A DNA stretch of 64,000 nt, taken from Paenalkalicoccus suaedae (lineage in GTDB: Bacteria; Bacillota; Bacilli; Bacillales; Salisediminibacteriaceae). Positions 7,972-16,441 of the stretch are shown here, one piece after another. The DNA lies in contig NZ_CP041372.2 of NCBI RefSeq assembly GCF_006965545.2, positions 2,418,001 to 2,482,000 of the forward strand, written 5' to 3'. The notes beneath the pieces are model-generated. The model was not told the origin of the DNA, made no database searches, and saw nothing but the letters and a program-made list of their open reading frames with translations. Each line of letters opens with the position of its first letter. Positions within the stretch are counted from its first letter, which is position 1. The position numbers and the translations under genes were made by a program.

Positions 7972-8007
7972 AAAAAACCACACGTGCCGAAGCAAATGTG
8001 GTTTTTC
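7972..8007 (-). terminator. Terminator after the prepilin gene
   Basis: The hairpin AAAACCACA / TGTGGTTTT is flanked by A-runs and T-runs, so it can act in both directions. It lies 12 bp after the prepilin stop and implies that much transcription ends there before the peptidase and pilMNO genes. Confidence 0.85.
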
Positions 8008-8018
8008 CTTTTTTCTCT

Positions 8019-8492
8019 TTATCTTTGTACTCTATCTCTTCCGTTCTCACCACGAAGATCTTCGATATCAGCTCCGTTAGTGTCGCTATCAGCTGCATCT
8101 CGTAAGTAATCATCGAGAAAAACTTCAAAGGAGTTAGTTTCAGCAGTATATCGTACATATGCATCATCATAAGTTCCACCGTCTGGATCACTTAAAGAAT
8201 CATTCATATAACCAAGTTCTACCAAGTCTTCACCCTCAGTATCTCCAACAACAACGAAAGTCTCGTCTCCTACAATATTCTCACCCGCGATCGCTAATCT
8301 CGAAGCATTTACTAGTGCTTCTGCGTTTGCAATGTGAGCATCTTTACGTGAGTTATCAATAATGTTTGCAATCGCCGGAATCGCAATCGCTGCAATAATA
8401 CCTAAAATAACGATTACTGCTAATAGCTCAACAAGTGTTAAACCTTTTTGATTCTTAAGCATTTTTTGCATCTGTTTCTTTAATGTTTTCAT
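8019..8492 (-). CDS. pilA: Type IV major prepilin (PilA/ComGC-like)
   Basis: A 157-residue class III prepilin. A 17-residue basic leader ends in KNQKG, and processing is predicted between Gly17 and Leu18. Glu22 is the conserved +5 glutamate, followed by the hydrophobic helix LLAVIVILGIIAAIAIPAI (23-41). The C-terminal part is acidic and Asp-rich, as expected for a surface protein in an alkaliphile. A good AGGAGG site precedes the ATG. It has its own promoter and terminator, consistent with high-level expression of a major subunit. The peptidase at 6843-7604 should process it. Confidence 0.92.
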   Translation of the reverse strand: MKTLKKQMQKMLKNQKGLTLVELLAVIVILGIIAAIAIPAIANIIDNSRKDAHIANAEALVNASRLAIAGENIVGDETFVVVGDTEGEDLVELGYMNDSLSDPDGGTYDDAYVRYTAETNSFEVFLDDYLRDAADSDTNGADIEDLRGENGRDRVQR

Positions 8493-8645
8493 GATGATTC
8501 CTCCTGTTTCTGAGTCAATTGAACCATTCTGAACAATTTAAGTATGGGAGGATCGCTATGTATATCCTATGGACCAGATAAATAGTAAATGAGTGCGATG
8601 CTGGTAGCGACATCCAAAACTTTAACCTATCAAATAGTTCTTTTG
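8493..8645 (-). promoter_or_regulatory. Long, possibly structured 5' leader of the prepilin gene
   Basis: About 150 nt separate the predicted transcription start from the prepilin ATG. Within it GGATGTCGCTA can pair with TAGCGATCC, with a second CCAG/CTGG pairing inside. I do not recognise it as a known riboswitch class. It could be a regulatory leader or a plain untranslated region. Confidence 0.3.
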
Positions 8646-8650
8646 TATTT

Positions 8651-8679
8651 ATTATATTCACTATATTGATGAAATGCAA
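8651..8679 (-). promoter_or_regulatory. Sigma-A promoter of the prepilin gene
   Basis: On the minus strand TTGCAT is followed after exactly 17 nt by a perfect TATAAT. It lies between pilC and the prepilin gene and would give the major pilin separate, strong transcription. Confidence 0.8.
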
Positions 8680-8685
8680 ACTAAA

Positions 8686-9891
8686 TTATTGAATAGTCTC
8701 AAATATTTCAAACATCGGAATAGCAATTGATGCAACAATAGTCCCGACTATCACTGCCATAAAGGCTATCAATAGAGGTTCAAGGAGACTTTTTAACCGC
8801 TCTGTAGACTGGTCTACTTCAGTTTCGTAAAAATCGGCGACCTTTTCAAACATTTTGTCTAAAGCACCTGTCTTTTCTCCTACAACAACCATCTGTGTGA
8901 CTAATGGTGGAAAGATCCAATGCTCCTCCATTGGTGTTGCGATTGATTCTCCACGCTCCAAAGCAACTCTGGATTCACGAATAACTCGCGCTAGTACTTC
9001 ATTCCCCACAACTCGCTCAACGATCGCGGTTGCCTGAAGAACTGGGACGGAGCTTTGAAAGAGAGAGGCCCAAGTACGAGACATACGAGCAATCGCTGCT
9101 TTTTGCAACACGCCTCCGATTATCGGAGTCCGGAGTAAAAGTAAATCTAAGTAATAGCCAATATTCGGGTCTCGTTTTGCGTAAACAACAGCGGCAATAA
9201 CGAGTCCGATTACCGGTATGAGTAGCCAAATCCACGTTGTTAAGAAATCACCTGACGCTAAAACAAAACGAGTAATCAGAGGTAACTCCGCTCCAAATCC
9301 GGCAAACATACTTGCAAATGATGGCACGACAACCGCTAAAAGGAATAAGACTACTCCCAATGAAATAACTGCAAGAATCACTGGATAGGTAATTGCAGAA
9401 ATGACCTTTTGCTTAAGCTGATGCTGTTTTTCGTAATACACAGCTAATCGCTCCATAACCTCATCAATGTTACCGCCAGCTTCACCGGCTTTAATCATGT
9501 TAGTAAGTAAGGCAGGGAATAAATTGCGATGGGACTCTAACGTAGCGGAGAATTCCTTACCAGCTCGAACCTCTTCTTCGATCTGTTGAAACGCTTCACG
9601 CCACAATTTTTGCTTCGTTTGCTCTCCTAACAAGCGAATACTGTCTACGATTGAGACTCCGGCTTGTATGAGCGTCGTCATTTGCCTTAAAAAGATGACG
9701 AGGTCTTTCGTTTTTGCTCGTTGAAAGAGCTGGATTTCTTTATACATCCAACCTGTTAATTCTTGTACTTCCTTCGGCTTTATTTTGCGCCGTTCCAGCT
9801 TGTCTCGAACTTCTCTCTCTGTTCCTGCCTTAAGCTTTCCTTCTACCGCAGTCCCTTTTTCGTTTCTGCCGTAATATTTAAATACCGGCAC
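8686..9891 (-). CDS. pilC: Type IV pilus platform protein PilC
   Basis: A 401-residue polytopic protein of the GspF/PilC/ComGB family. Two cytoplasmic GspF repeats are visible (about 65-185 and 270-395), each followed by membrane segments. The hallmarks FLRQMTTLIQAGVSI and the downstream MIKAGEAGGNIDEVMERL are present, as is the second-repeat MVVVGEKTGALDKMFEKVA. PilC is the membrane platform through which PilB and PilT drive assembly and retraction. It follows pilT by 10 bp. Confidence 0.93.
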   Translation of the reverse strand: MPVFKYYGRNEKGTAVEGKLKAGTEREVRDKLERRKIKPKEVQELTGWMYKEIQLFQRAKTKDLVIFLRQMTTLIQAGVSIVDSIRLLGEQTKQKLWREAFQQIEEEVRAGKEFSATLESHRNLFPALLTNMIKAGEAGGNIDEVMERLAVYYEKQHQLKQKVISAITYPVILAVISLGVVLFLLAVVVPSFASMFAGFGAELPLITRFVLASGDFLTTWIWLLIPVIGLVIAAVVYAKRDPNIGYYLDLLLLRTPIIGGVLQKAAIARMSRTWASLFQSSVPVLQATAIVERVVGNEVLARVIRESRVALERGESIATPMEEHWIFPPLVTQMVVVGEKTGALDKMFEKVADFYETEVDQSTERLKSLLEPLLIAFMAVIVGTIVASIAIPMFEIFETIQ

Positions 9892-9901
9892 GTCTCATCA
9901 C

Positions 9902-10927
9902 CTACTCTGTCAAGAAATAGGATGCAACCTCTGCTGAAATTGATCCTTGTTTTAATAGTTCTTTAACGGACATTTCGAGTGTGTGCATGCCCTGTGCTTT
10001 GCTCGTCTGAATGACACTCGGAATTTGATAAATCTTTTCGCTTCGGATAAGGTTTTTAATCGCGCCATTGCTGACTAAAATCTCTGTCGCAGCTACTCGA
10101 CCCGTTTCGGAGCGAAGCAGTCGTTGTGAAATAACGGCTGATAAAACAGTTGCCACTTGAATGCGAATTTGACCTTGTTGCTCAGGAGGAAACACGTCGA
10201 TGATACGATCAATGGTGGATGCAGCATCGGATGTATGGAGCGTTCCAAGGACAAGGTGCCCCGTTTCAGCTGCGGTAATTGCCGTACTAATCGTCTCTAA
10301 GTCTCGCATTTCCCCAACTAGGATAACGTCCGGATCTTGTCTCAAGGCAGCGCGAAGGCCATTAGAGAAATTATGCGTATCAAACCCAATTTCTCGCTGG
10401 TCAATGATCGAGTTACCGTGCTTGTGTAAGTATTCAATCGGATCCTCGAGTGTGATAATATGACGATTCATCGTTTTATTCATAAAATCAATCATGGCAG
10501 CAAGTGTCGTTGATTTACCTGATCCAGTAGGACCAGTAACGAGGATAAGCCCTTGTTGTCTCTTCGAAATGCCACGTAAAATATCTGGCATTTTTAGCTC
10601 TTCAATTGTTGGAATCGTTGTTGGAACAACGCGGATAGCTAGACTTACACACGATCTTTGGAAATAGGCGTTTACTCGGAAACGAGAGACGCCTCGAACA
10701 CTATACGAAAAATCCAGTTCCCCTTTTTTTTCAAAGCGACTCCACTGTGCCTCAGGTATCATCGCACGTGCGATAGATTCCGTAGCAACTGGCTTCATCA
10801 CTTCGTCAGATACTCTGATTAGATCGCCGTGCAAACGAATAATAGGTGGAACCCCAACTGTAATATGTACGTCTGACGCCCCTTTTGCAAAAGCGTCCCG
10901 TAGCAACTCATCAATAAACTCTTTCAT
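9902..10927 (-). CDS. pilT: Pilus retraction ATPase PilT
   Basis: A 341-residue cytoplasmic hexameric ATPase. The Walker A motif GPTGSGKST is at about 132-140. LEDPIEYLH and RQDPDVILVGEMRD follow as the Asp and Walker B boxes, and then the His box TGHLVLGTLHTSDA. The late AIKNLIRSEK matches the AIRNLIRE motif specific to PilT and needed for retraction. Its presence beside pilB implies a dynamic, retractile pilus (twitching or DNA uptake); the B. subtilis com machinery has no PilT. Spacing to pilB is 19 bp. Confidence 0.94.
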   Translation of the reverse strand: MKEFIDELLRDAFAKGASDVHITVGVPPIIRLHGDLIRVSDEVMKPVATESIARAMIPEAQWSRFEKKGELDFSYSVRGVSRFRVNAYFQRSCVSLAIRVVPTTIPTIEELKMPDILRGISKRQQGLILVTGPTGSGKSTTLAAMIDFMNKTMNRHIITLEDPIEYLHKHGNSIIDQREIGFDTHNFSNGLRAALRQDPDVILVGEMRDLETISTAITAAETGHLVLGTLHTSDAASTIDRIIDVFPPEQQGQIRIQVATVLSAVISQRLLRSETGRVAATEILVSNGAIKNLIRSEKIYQIPSVIQTSKAQGMHTLEMSVKELLKQGSISAEVASYFLTE

Positions 10928-10946
10928 TTTTTCACCTCAATGAACA

Positions 10947-12608
10947 CTAATCGTCTCCTGCGACGCGATATACTTCATCAATGGATGTGTGATGTTGTTT
11001 TGCTTTAAACAAGCCATCATCCAATAAAAAGAGCATATCGTTCGTTAGTAAATAGTGACGAATGCTTGATACAGATTCGTTATTTAAAACCATTTTACGT
11101 ACTTCATCATCAACGACTAATAGTTCATGAATCGCCATTCGACCTTTGTAACCGGAATGATTACAAGCCTGACATCCAGCACCTCTAATTAGCGTATCTA
11201 CTTCTAGTCCGCGATCTTCAAATAGTTTTTTCTCGACCACTGTCGGTTGATACTCCTCTTTACATGATTCGCATACTTTACGGATCAACCGCTGGCTAAC
11301 GATGCCTGCTAAGGAAGATGTGACGAGAAAGGGCTCAATTCCCATATCGATCAAACGTGGGATTGTTCCTACAGCACTATTTGTATGGATCGTACTAAAA
11401 ACTAAGTGACCCGTTAAAGACGCTCGAATAGCAATTTGAGCTGTTTCGCCATCACGTATTTCTCCAACCATAACAATGTTAGGGTCTTGCCTTAAAATGG
11501 TTCGCAGCCCTGATGCAAAGGTAAGACCGATGCGTGGGTTTACCTGCACTTGGTTGATCCCCTCTATTTGATACTCAACTGGATCTTCAATCGTAATTAA
11601 GTTGACGTCATCTGTATTTAATTGATGTAAGGCAGAGTAAAGCGTTGTTGTTTTACCAGAACCTGTTGGACCAGCTACTAAAATCATCCCTGCCTGCTTT
11701 TTTAACAGCTTACGAAATGCTTCCTCGTTCACTGGATTGAAATCAAGTTGCTCAATTGTTTTCGTCGATTGGTCTGTATCGAGAATACGAACCACAATTT
11801 TTTCGCCAAAAATAGTAGGCATGGTCGAAATCCGAAGATCGACCTGCTTCGTATCAATAATAACTTTTACGCGCCCATCCTGAGGAAGGCGCGTTTCTGT
11901 GATGTTTAAATTAGCCATAATTTTAATACGAGCAACGATTGCGTTTTGATTTTGCTTTGCGAGCGCTTTTTCTGTCCGCATCATGCCATCAATACGATAG
12001 CGAACTAAGACGCGTTTCTCATGAGGATCCAGGTGGATATCACTTGCGCTTTTACGTAATCCACCTACTAGTAGCTGATTCACAATGCGGATAATCGGAG
12101 CATCCTGCTCGTCATCCGTTAAGGTAGTCGCAACAGAGTCTACTTCTTCGACTTCCTCCACTTCCACGTCTTCGCCTTGGAGTGGTTGGTAGTATTGATA
12201 AATCGCTTCGAGTATTTCTTTACGTCCAGAAATAGCCGGAGCGATTTCAAAGCCTGTGGTCATACGCAGATCATCTAAAGCCACGTAATCCATTGGGTCT
12301 TCCATAGCTACTCGAAGCTGTCCACCTTTACGCTCCAAAGGAAAGACGATCATTCTCTCCGCCATTTCCTTTGGAATTAAGGTGGTTAGCTGTGGATCAA
12401 TCGGAAATCGATTTAGCTTTATATGTGGAATACCTAGCTGAAACTCTAACACCTCAATCACCTGTTGCTCGGTGATTAAGCCTCGCTCAATGAGTGCGTC
12501 TCCGAGCTTTAGCTTTCCTTTACTAGCTACAACTGATTCTACTTGTTCTTTTGTTAGTAGGCCTGCCTCAACTAAGAGATCACCAAGACGTTTACGTGCT
12601 TGTGCCAT
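10947..12608 (-). CDS. pilB: Pilus extension ATPase PilB (GspE family)
   Basis: A 553-residue assembly ATPase. The N-terminal MshEN-type domain (about 1-150) starts with LGDLLVEAGLLTKEQ repeats, and an acidic linker precedes the ATPase domain. Walker A GPTGSGKT is at 313-320, with Walker B VMVGEIRDGETA and the His box TGHLVFSTIHTNSA after it. The tetracysteine zinc site of extension ATPases is intact (CESC, CQAC), which separates it from PilT. It powers pilin polymerisation. It lies 17 bp after the VanW-like gene. Confidence 0.94.
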   Translation of the reverse strand: MAQARKRLGDLLVEAGLLTKEQVESVVASKGKLKLGDALIERGLITEQQVIEVLEFQLGIPHIKLNRFPIDPQLTTLIPKEMAERMIVFPLERKGGQLRVAMEDPMDYVALDDLRMTTGFEIAPAISGRKEILEAIYQYYQPLQGEDVEVEEVEEVDSVATTLTDDEQDAPIIRIVNQLLVGGLRKSASDIHLDPHEKRVLVRYRIDGMMRTEKALAKQNQNAIVARIKIMANLNITETRLPQDGRVKVIIDTKQVDLRISTMPTIFGEKIVVRILDTDQSTKTIEQLDFNPVNEEAFRKLLKKQAGMILVAGPTGSGKTTTLYSALHQLNTDDVNLITIEDPVEYQIEGINQVQVNPRIGLTFASGLRTILRQDPNIVMVGEIRDGETAQIAIRASLTGHLVFSTIHTNSAVGTIPRLIDMGIEPFLVTSSLAGIVSQRLIRKVCESCKEEYQPTVVEKKLFEDRGLEVDTLIRGAGCQACNHSGYKGRMAIHELLVVDDEVRKMVLNNESVSSIRHYLLTNDMLFLLDDGLFKAKQHHTSIDEVYRVAGDD

Positions 12609-12625
12609 CAGACCTCACCTTCCAT

Positions 12626-14350
12626 CTAGTTAGAGTATCCTTTGATTGGCTCCCCGTTTTCATCATACCAATCATTGAAGTCACCGTTTGATCCTCCGGA
12701 GCCGTTGCCATTGCCATTTCCTGAGCCAGAACCATTTGATCCACTGCCAGAGCCACCTGATCCACTGCCACTGCCTGACCCATTGCCATTGCCGTTGCCA
12801 TTGCCATTGCCATTGCCGTTGCCATTGCCGTTAGAGTCTCCGTTTGATCCGTTACCAGAGCTTCCACCTGATCCTGAACCATTCGAACCTCCGGAGCCTC
12901 CGCTAGAGCCGCTTGACCCGTTTGAGCCATTTGAACCACTGCCAGATCCGTTAGAACCGTTATCTCCGTTCGAATCACCGTATGATCCGTTATTGCTTCC
13001 ATTTTGATCATTGTCACTCGATCCGTTGTCTCCAAAACCGTTAGAATTATCTGGAGTATCACCAAATGGATCATCATCACCATTCGTGTCTCCTGGATTA
13101 AACGGGTCATCGGGATTTAATGGATCGTCTGGAAGTGGGTTTAGTGGATCTAAAGGATCCTCAAACTCTGGCTCCTCTTCTTCTACTAAACGATCATTAA
13201 TATTACGCTCTTCAATCGCATGAATTGGTGCATAATAATCTTCCGCGATGATTTCTTCTACTGGCTCAGGCTCACTTTCATAGCTGAGCGTACGAATCGT
13301 TTGAACTTGAAAACCAGACTCCCCACTGTCGACGGAAGATGGATTGTCTTCTGCTGCCGTCGTCGAGTATCTAACACGTGTTAGAGGCGTAATCTCCGCA
13401 AGCTCTTCGACATTCACGTCAATTTCGTAAGGGAACTCATGACCATACACAAATACTTCTACATTAAAGCCGTCTGTAAATACTTGAATTTCATAGTCGT
13501 AGTCGTTTGGGTTATAAAACGATAAATCACGTCTGTTCTCTTCGAGCTTTGCATCAAACCCAATTGGTACACTCTCATAAAGCTGTGCACTTGCATGTCT
13601 TTCAATAACCGCAAAGTTCGTGTTTGCAAGTGCTTCAAAAATAGCTGACCCAAGAGCCGTCAACGATTCCTCTTCAATTACCTCATCCTCTAACACCTCT
13701 AAATGCTCGAGGACAGAAAAGGTGGACTTTCCTGGGATCACAATGCTATCCATATTCGCAATCGCCTCTTCTAAAAGAGGTGTGCCTACTTGAGAACGGA
13801 ATGCGCTATAAATAAGACCATGCTCTGGAATCGCATACGGCTCTAAGTGATCGTGAAGCATAACCGTTGTTTCGTCCATTGGAAGGGATGAGATCTCGGT
13901 CTCGATTGCTTCAATAAGTCCCTCCATGCGCACGTCTTGACGCATATTCTCACGGAAGGTAAATTGATCGATTGCCTCCGCCACTTGTGCTTGATTCATT
14001 GCCATAGTGAGCTGTCCATCCGTTTGTCTCGTCTCGAGCATGCGATCAACCGTTGGCTCAACCATTACGGTGACAGCGCTAGATGGAATCTCGACTGTTT
14101 CTTCAAACCATGTCACATAAATAGATGCATCCATTTGCCATTTCATTGCTTCCTCTTGTAATACTTCAATCGCTTCCGTTCGTCCCATTCCGGACACGTC
14201 GACAGATGCTATTTGCGTATTCTCTTCAAATCTCTCTTCCCCAAAAGCAAACTCGTACATGAGGTTTGCTGTAAAAGCAAAAACGAGGATAAACAGCATA
14301 CTTCCAGCCATGACGAGGAAGGATGCAGCAAACCATTGATTCTTAGACAT
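12626..14350 (-). CDS. VanW-like surface protein with Asn/Gly/Ser-rich tail
   Basis: A 574-residue protein. An N-terminal membrane anchor (about 8-32) is followed by a region with a peptidoglycan-binding-4-like feel and a VanW-like domain (about 205-310: PGKSTFSVLEH, then FAVIERHASAQLYESVPIGFDA). An acidic Pro-rich stretch (about 385-430) and a low-complexity Asn/Gly/Ser/Asp tail (about 430-560) come last. VanW proteins are widespread in Firmicutes, with function poorly known. Its position at the head of the pilus operon, 17 bp before pilB, suggests an envelope-spanning or surface role in the pilus system; this is inference. The repetitive tail creates long shadow frames on both strands, which are not genes. 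Confidence 0.7.
   Translation of the reverse strand: MSKNQWFAASFLVMAGSMLFILVFAFTANLMYEFAFGEERFEENTQIASVDVSGMGRTEAIEVLQEEAMKWQMDASIYVTWFEETVEIPSSAVTVMVEPTVDRMLETRQTDGQLTMAMNQAQVAEAIDQFTFRENMRQDVRMEGLIEAIETEISSLPMDETTVMLHDHLEPYAIPEHGLIYSAFRSQVGTPLLEEAIANMDSIVIPGKSTFSVLEHLEVLEDEVIEEESLTALGSAIFEALANTNFAVIERHASAQLYESVPIGFDAKLEENRRDLSFYNPNDYDYEIQVFTDGFNVEVFVYGHEFPYEIDVNVEELAEITPLTRVRYSTTAAEDNPSSVDSGESGFQVQTIRTLSYESEPEPVEEIIAEDYYAPIHAIEERNINDRLVEEEEPEFEDPLDPLNPLPDDPLNPDDPFNPGDTNGDDDPFGDTPDNSNGFGDNGSSDNDQNGSNNGSYGDSNGDNGSNGSGSGSNGSNGSSGSSGGSGGSNGSGSGGSSGNGSNGDSNGNGNGNGNGNGNGNGNGSGSGSGSGGSGSGSNGSGSGNGNGNGSGGSNGDFNDWYDENGEPIKGYSN
12779..12832. repeat. Hexanucleotide repeat tract within the VanW-like gene
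   Basis: About nine consecutive copies of CCATTG/CCGTTG (plus strand) encode alternating Asn-Gly. Six-base units keep the frame when copy number changes, so slippage would alter tail length without destroying the protein. Confidence 0.85.
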
Positions 14351-14365
14351 ATGTAGTAACCCCCA

Positions 14366-14995
14366 TTAATCGCGTTTCTCCATTTTCTCAAAAAGCTTTT
14401 TGCGACGTGACATCACGCTATCGCTGCTTTTCTCTTCTTCCGTTTTATCCGCCACTCTACTAGGAAGAGCTTCTTCCTCTTCCATCTCTTCTGGTTCCTC
14501 GTCCTCAAGCGGCTTTCTTTCTACCGGTTGGTAGTAATCGTCTTCTGCTGTGTCTTCTTTAACCAATTCCTCCACTTGCTCAGAGGCTTCTGGTTGGTTA
14601 TTTCCTACTTCTTCTTCAGAAACTACCGCCGCTTCTTCGGTATGTATGTCCTCATTTCCCATTGCTGGCGGCTCCTCCTCCACAACTGTCTCAGACTGTG
14701 CGTCATCCTCTAACGCTGCCGCTTCCTCGGAAATAGCATCCTCTTCGGTCTCTTCTTCTAATAACGAGGTCGGCATACGATTTGCCACTAAGTAGGCAGC
14801 CAAAAGGGCGACGACTAGCATCGTAAGGACCGCTCCCCACCAGGTTAAAGTAGAAAATGCGGAATACGCAATTAATGATAAAATAAATCCGAATGTGACA
14901 AGAATAGCGGTAAGCTTTCTACTAAACACGGATGGAATGATGAGTAATAACCCTAAAAATAGTATGTAACCAATAAACATATATAAAAATATCAA
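14366..14995 (-). CDS. Acidic-tailed membrane protein, first gene of the pilus operon
   Basis: A 209-residue protein of no family I recognise. Two to three hydrophobic segments occupy residues 1-65. A very long acidic region (about 75-190, mostly Glu with Asp, Ala and Val) follows, and it ends in a basic stretch (MSRRKKLFEKMEKRD). The start is TTG preceded by GGAGG. It is 15 bp from the VanW-like gene and is transcribed with it. The paired acidic regions in these two proteins may reflect adaptation to high pH or salt. Function unknown; a pilus-associated accessory role is possible from position only. Confidence 0.6.
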   Translation of the reverse strand: MIFLYMFIGYILFLGLLLIIPSVFSRKLTAILVTFGFILSLIAYSAFSTLTWWGAVLTMLVVALLAAYLVANRMPTSLLEEETEEDAISEEAAALEDDAQSETVVEEEPPAMGNEDIHTEEAAVVSEEEVGNNQPEASEQVEELVKEDTAEDDYYQPVERKPLEDEEPEEMEEEEALPSRVADKTEEEKSSDSVMSRRKKLFEKMEKRD

Positions 14996-15080
14996 CGTTT
15001 AAACCTCCGTTATGTAATAAGTCATAATTTCATTTTATCCTACAAATTTAGACTTTGGAAGGATTTCCAAGACAAAGTTT

Positions 15081-15117
15081 AAAAAGAGAAGGGATTCTTT
15101 TTAAAATCCCTCCTCTC
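15081..15117 (-). terminator. Terminator after folC
   Basis: A hairpin pairs GAGAGGAGGGATT with AATCCCTTCTC, followed on the minus strand by TTTTT. It insulates folC from the pilus operon. Confidence 0.88.
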
Positions 15118-15135
15118 ATGCACTATTGCTACGAC

Positions 15136-16344
15136 TTAAAGAGCTTGTTTTATTTCTGCAATGAAAGCGTGTGAACCAGTAACAATTAGCGTTTCGTCAG
15201 GATGGTTTTTTATAAATGCTTGTATAAACAGTAACGCATCCTTCGTCACATTTACCTCTAACCCCTCTAAATCTTCTACTTGGATCGACCTAGACTGGTC
15301 CATACAGTAGGCAGTAACCTCTCCAATCTCCTTTAACTCGTCCATCATTTCATTAAACGGCTTATCCTTCATTGCAGAAAAAAGAAACGACGGATTGTTT
15401 ATATCAGATGATTCCTCTATCGTTTGAATAACAGTTCGAATCGCCTCCATATTATGTGCGGTATCGACATAGATGGCAGGTTCCTCGTGAAGCTTTTCAA
15501 ATCGACCAGGTAGCTTGCAATCCGACAAAGACTGAATAGACACGTCAGAAAATTGTTTTTTTAATCGGCTCGCGACTTGCCACGCAAGTGTTGCATTTTG
15601 AGCCTGGTGCTTTCCTGGAGCATGTAAGGGAATCGTTTCCCCCTCTAGCTTTACTATGTTTGGAGCTTGATAACTAACTTCCATCGGAGCACGGTAGCGA
15701 GCCTTCATTTGCTTAGCAAAATCACGCAACCAGTCATTAGCTTCCTCGTCACAGCCTGTAAAAGTAGGAACGAACGGACGCATAATCCCTGCTTTATGCT
15801 GCGCAATCTCATATCTTGATTGACCTAAAAATTGCTGATGATCCATACCGATTGACGTGATAACAGTGGCTAAAGGCATGGGGTGTACGTTCGTTGAGTC
15901 TAGCATGCCTCCGAGACCCGCTTCCACAATAACAATATCTGTTTCCACCACTTCTGCAAACAGCATAAACATAAGCGCTGTCCAAACTTCAAAAGAGCTT
16001 AGCTTTTCTCCTCGTCTTTCCTCTACGATCTCAACCGCAAGCTCTATTAATAAATAGGAGGCCTCTACTAATCCTTCTAAGACCGGCTTTCCGTTATATC
16101 GAATCATTTCATATGGTGCGCCAAATGACGGAGAGATAAATGCGCCAACCTTATAGTTTTCCGCATAAATAGCCTCTAAATACAGACTGGTAGAACCCTT
16201 TCCATTCGTACCGGCTACATGTATGATAGGTAGCCGATCTTGAGGGCTTCCTAATTCACTCATTAATTCTTCCATTCTCTCTAAATCGTAGGAAATCCCT
16301 ACATTCTCTCTTTCTTGTATACAAGACTCATAGCCCACACACAT
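15136..16344 (-). CDS. folC: Bifunctional folylpolyglutamate/dihydrofolate synthase FolC
   Basis: A 402-residue Mur-ligase-family enzyme that adds glutamate to folates in the cytoplasm. The ATP-binding loop HVAGTNGKGST is at about 42-52. The FolC loop FISPSFGAPYEMIRYNG and the central EAGLGGMLDSTNV and TSIGMDHQQFLG motifs follow. The ligase C-terminal domain begins near PGRFEKLHEEPAIYVDTAHN. A GGAGG site lies very close to the ATG, so a GTG two codons later may be the real start. In B. subtilis folC follows comC; here it heads away from a divergent ATP-grasp pair. Confidence 0.92.
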   Translation of the reverse strand: MCVGYESCIQERENVGISYDLERMEELMSELGSPQDRLPIIHVAGTNGKGSTSLYLEAIYAENYKVGAFISPSFGAPYEMIRYNGKPVLEGLVEASYLLIELAVEIVEERRGEKLSSFEVWTALMFMLFAEVVETDIVIVEAGLGGMLDSTNVHPMPLATVITSIGMDHQQFLGQSRYEIAQHKAGIMRPFVPTFTGCDEEANDWLRDFAKQMKARYRAPMEVSYQAPNIVKLEGETIPLHAPGKHQAQNATLAWQVASRLKKQFSDVSIQSLSDCKLPGRFEKLHEEPAIYVDTAHNMEAIRTVIQTIEESSDINNPSFLFSAMKDKPFNEMMDELKEIGEVTAYCMDQSRSIQVEDLEGLEVNVTKDALLFIQAFIKNHPDETLIVTGSHAFIAEIKQAL

Positions 16345-16441
16345 CAGCCTCCTTCATATCAATACAGCTTGCTTCTCTCGTTCTATTACGATTATAGTGG
16401 TTAGTATACCTTACAACGAGCAGGAAAAGGAGTAACTTATT

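Noticed and set aside
8493-8645. c-di-GMP riboswitch before the prepilin
   Set aside because: The conserved GGGACGCAAAGCC-type core of class I and the class II motifs were not seen.
12592-13110. Long frames opposite or alongside the VanW-like tail (Met/Ala-rich on minus; Pro-Leu repeats on plus at 12642-13007)
   Set aside because: Shadows of the hexamer and Gly/Asn/Ser coding repeats. The VanW frame has the RBS, membrane helix and domain.
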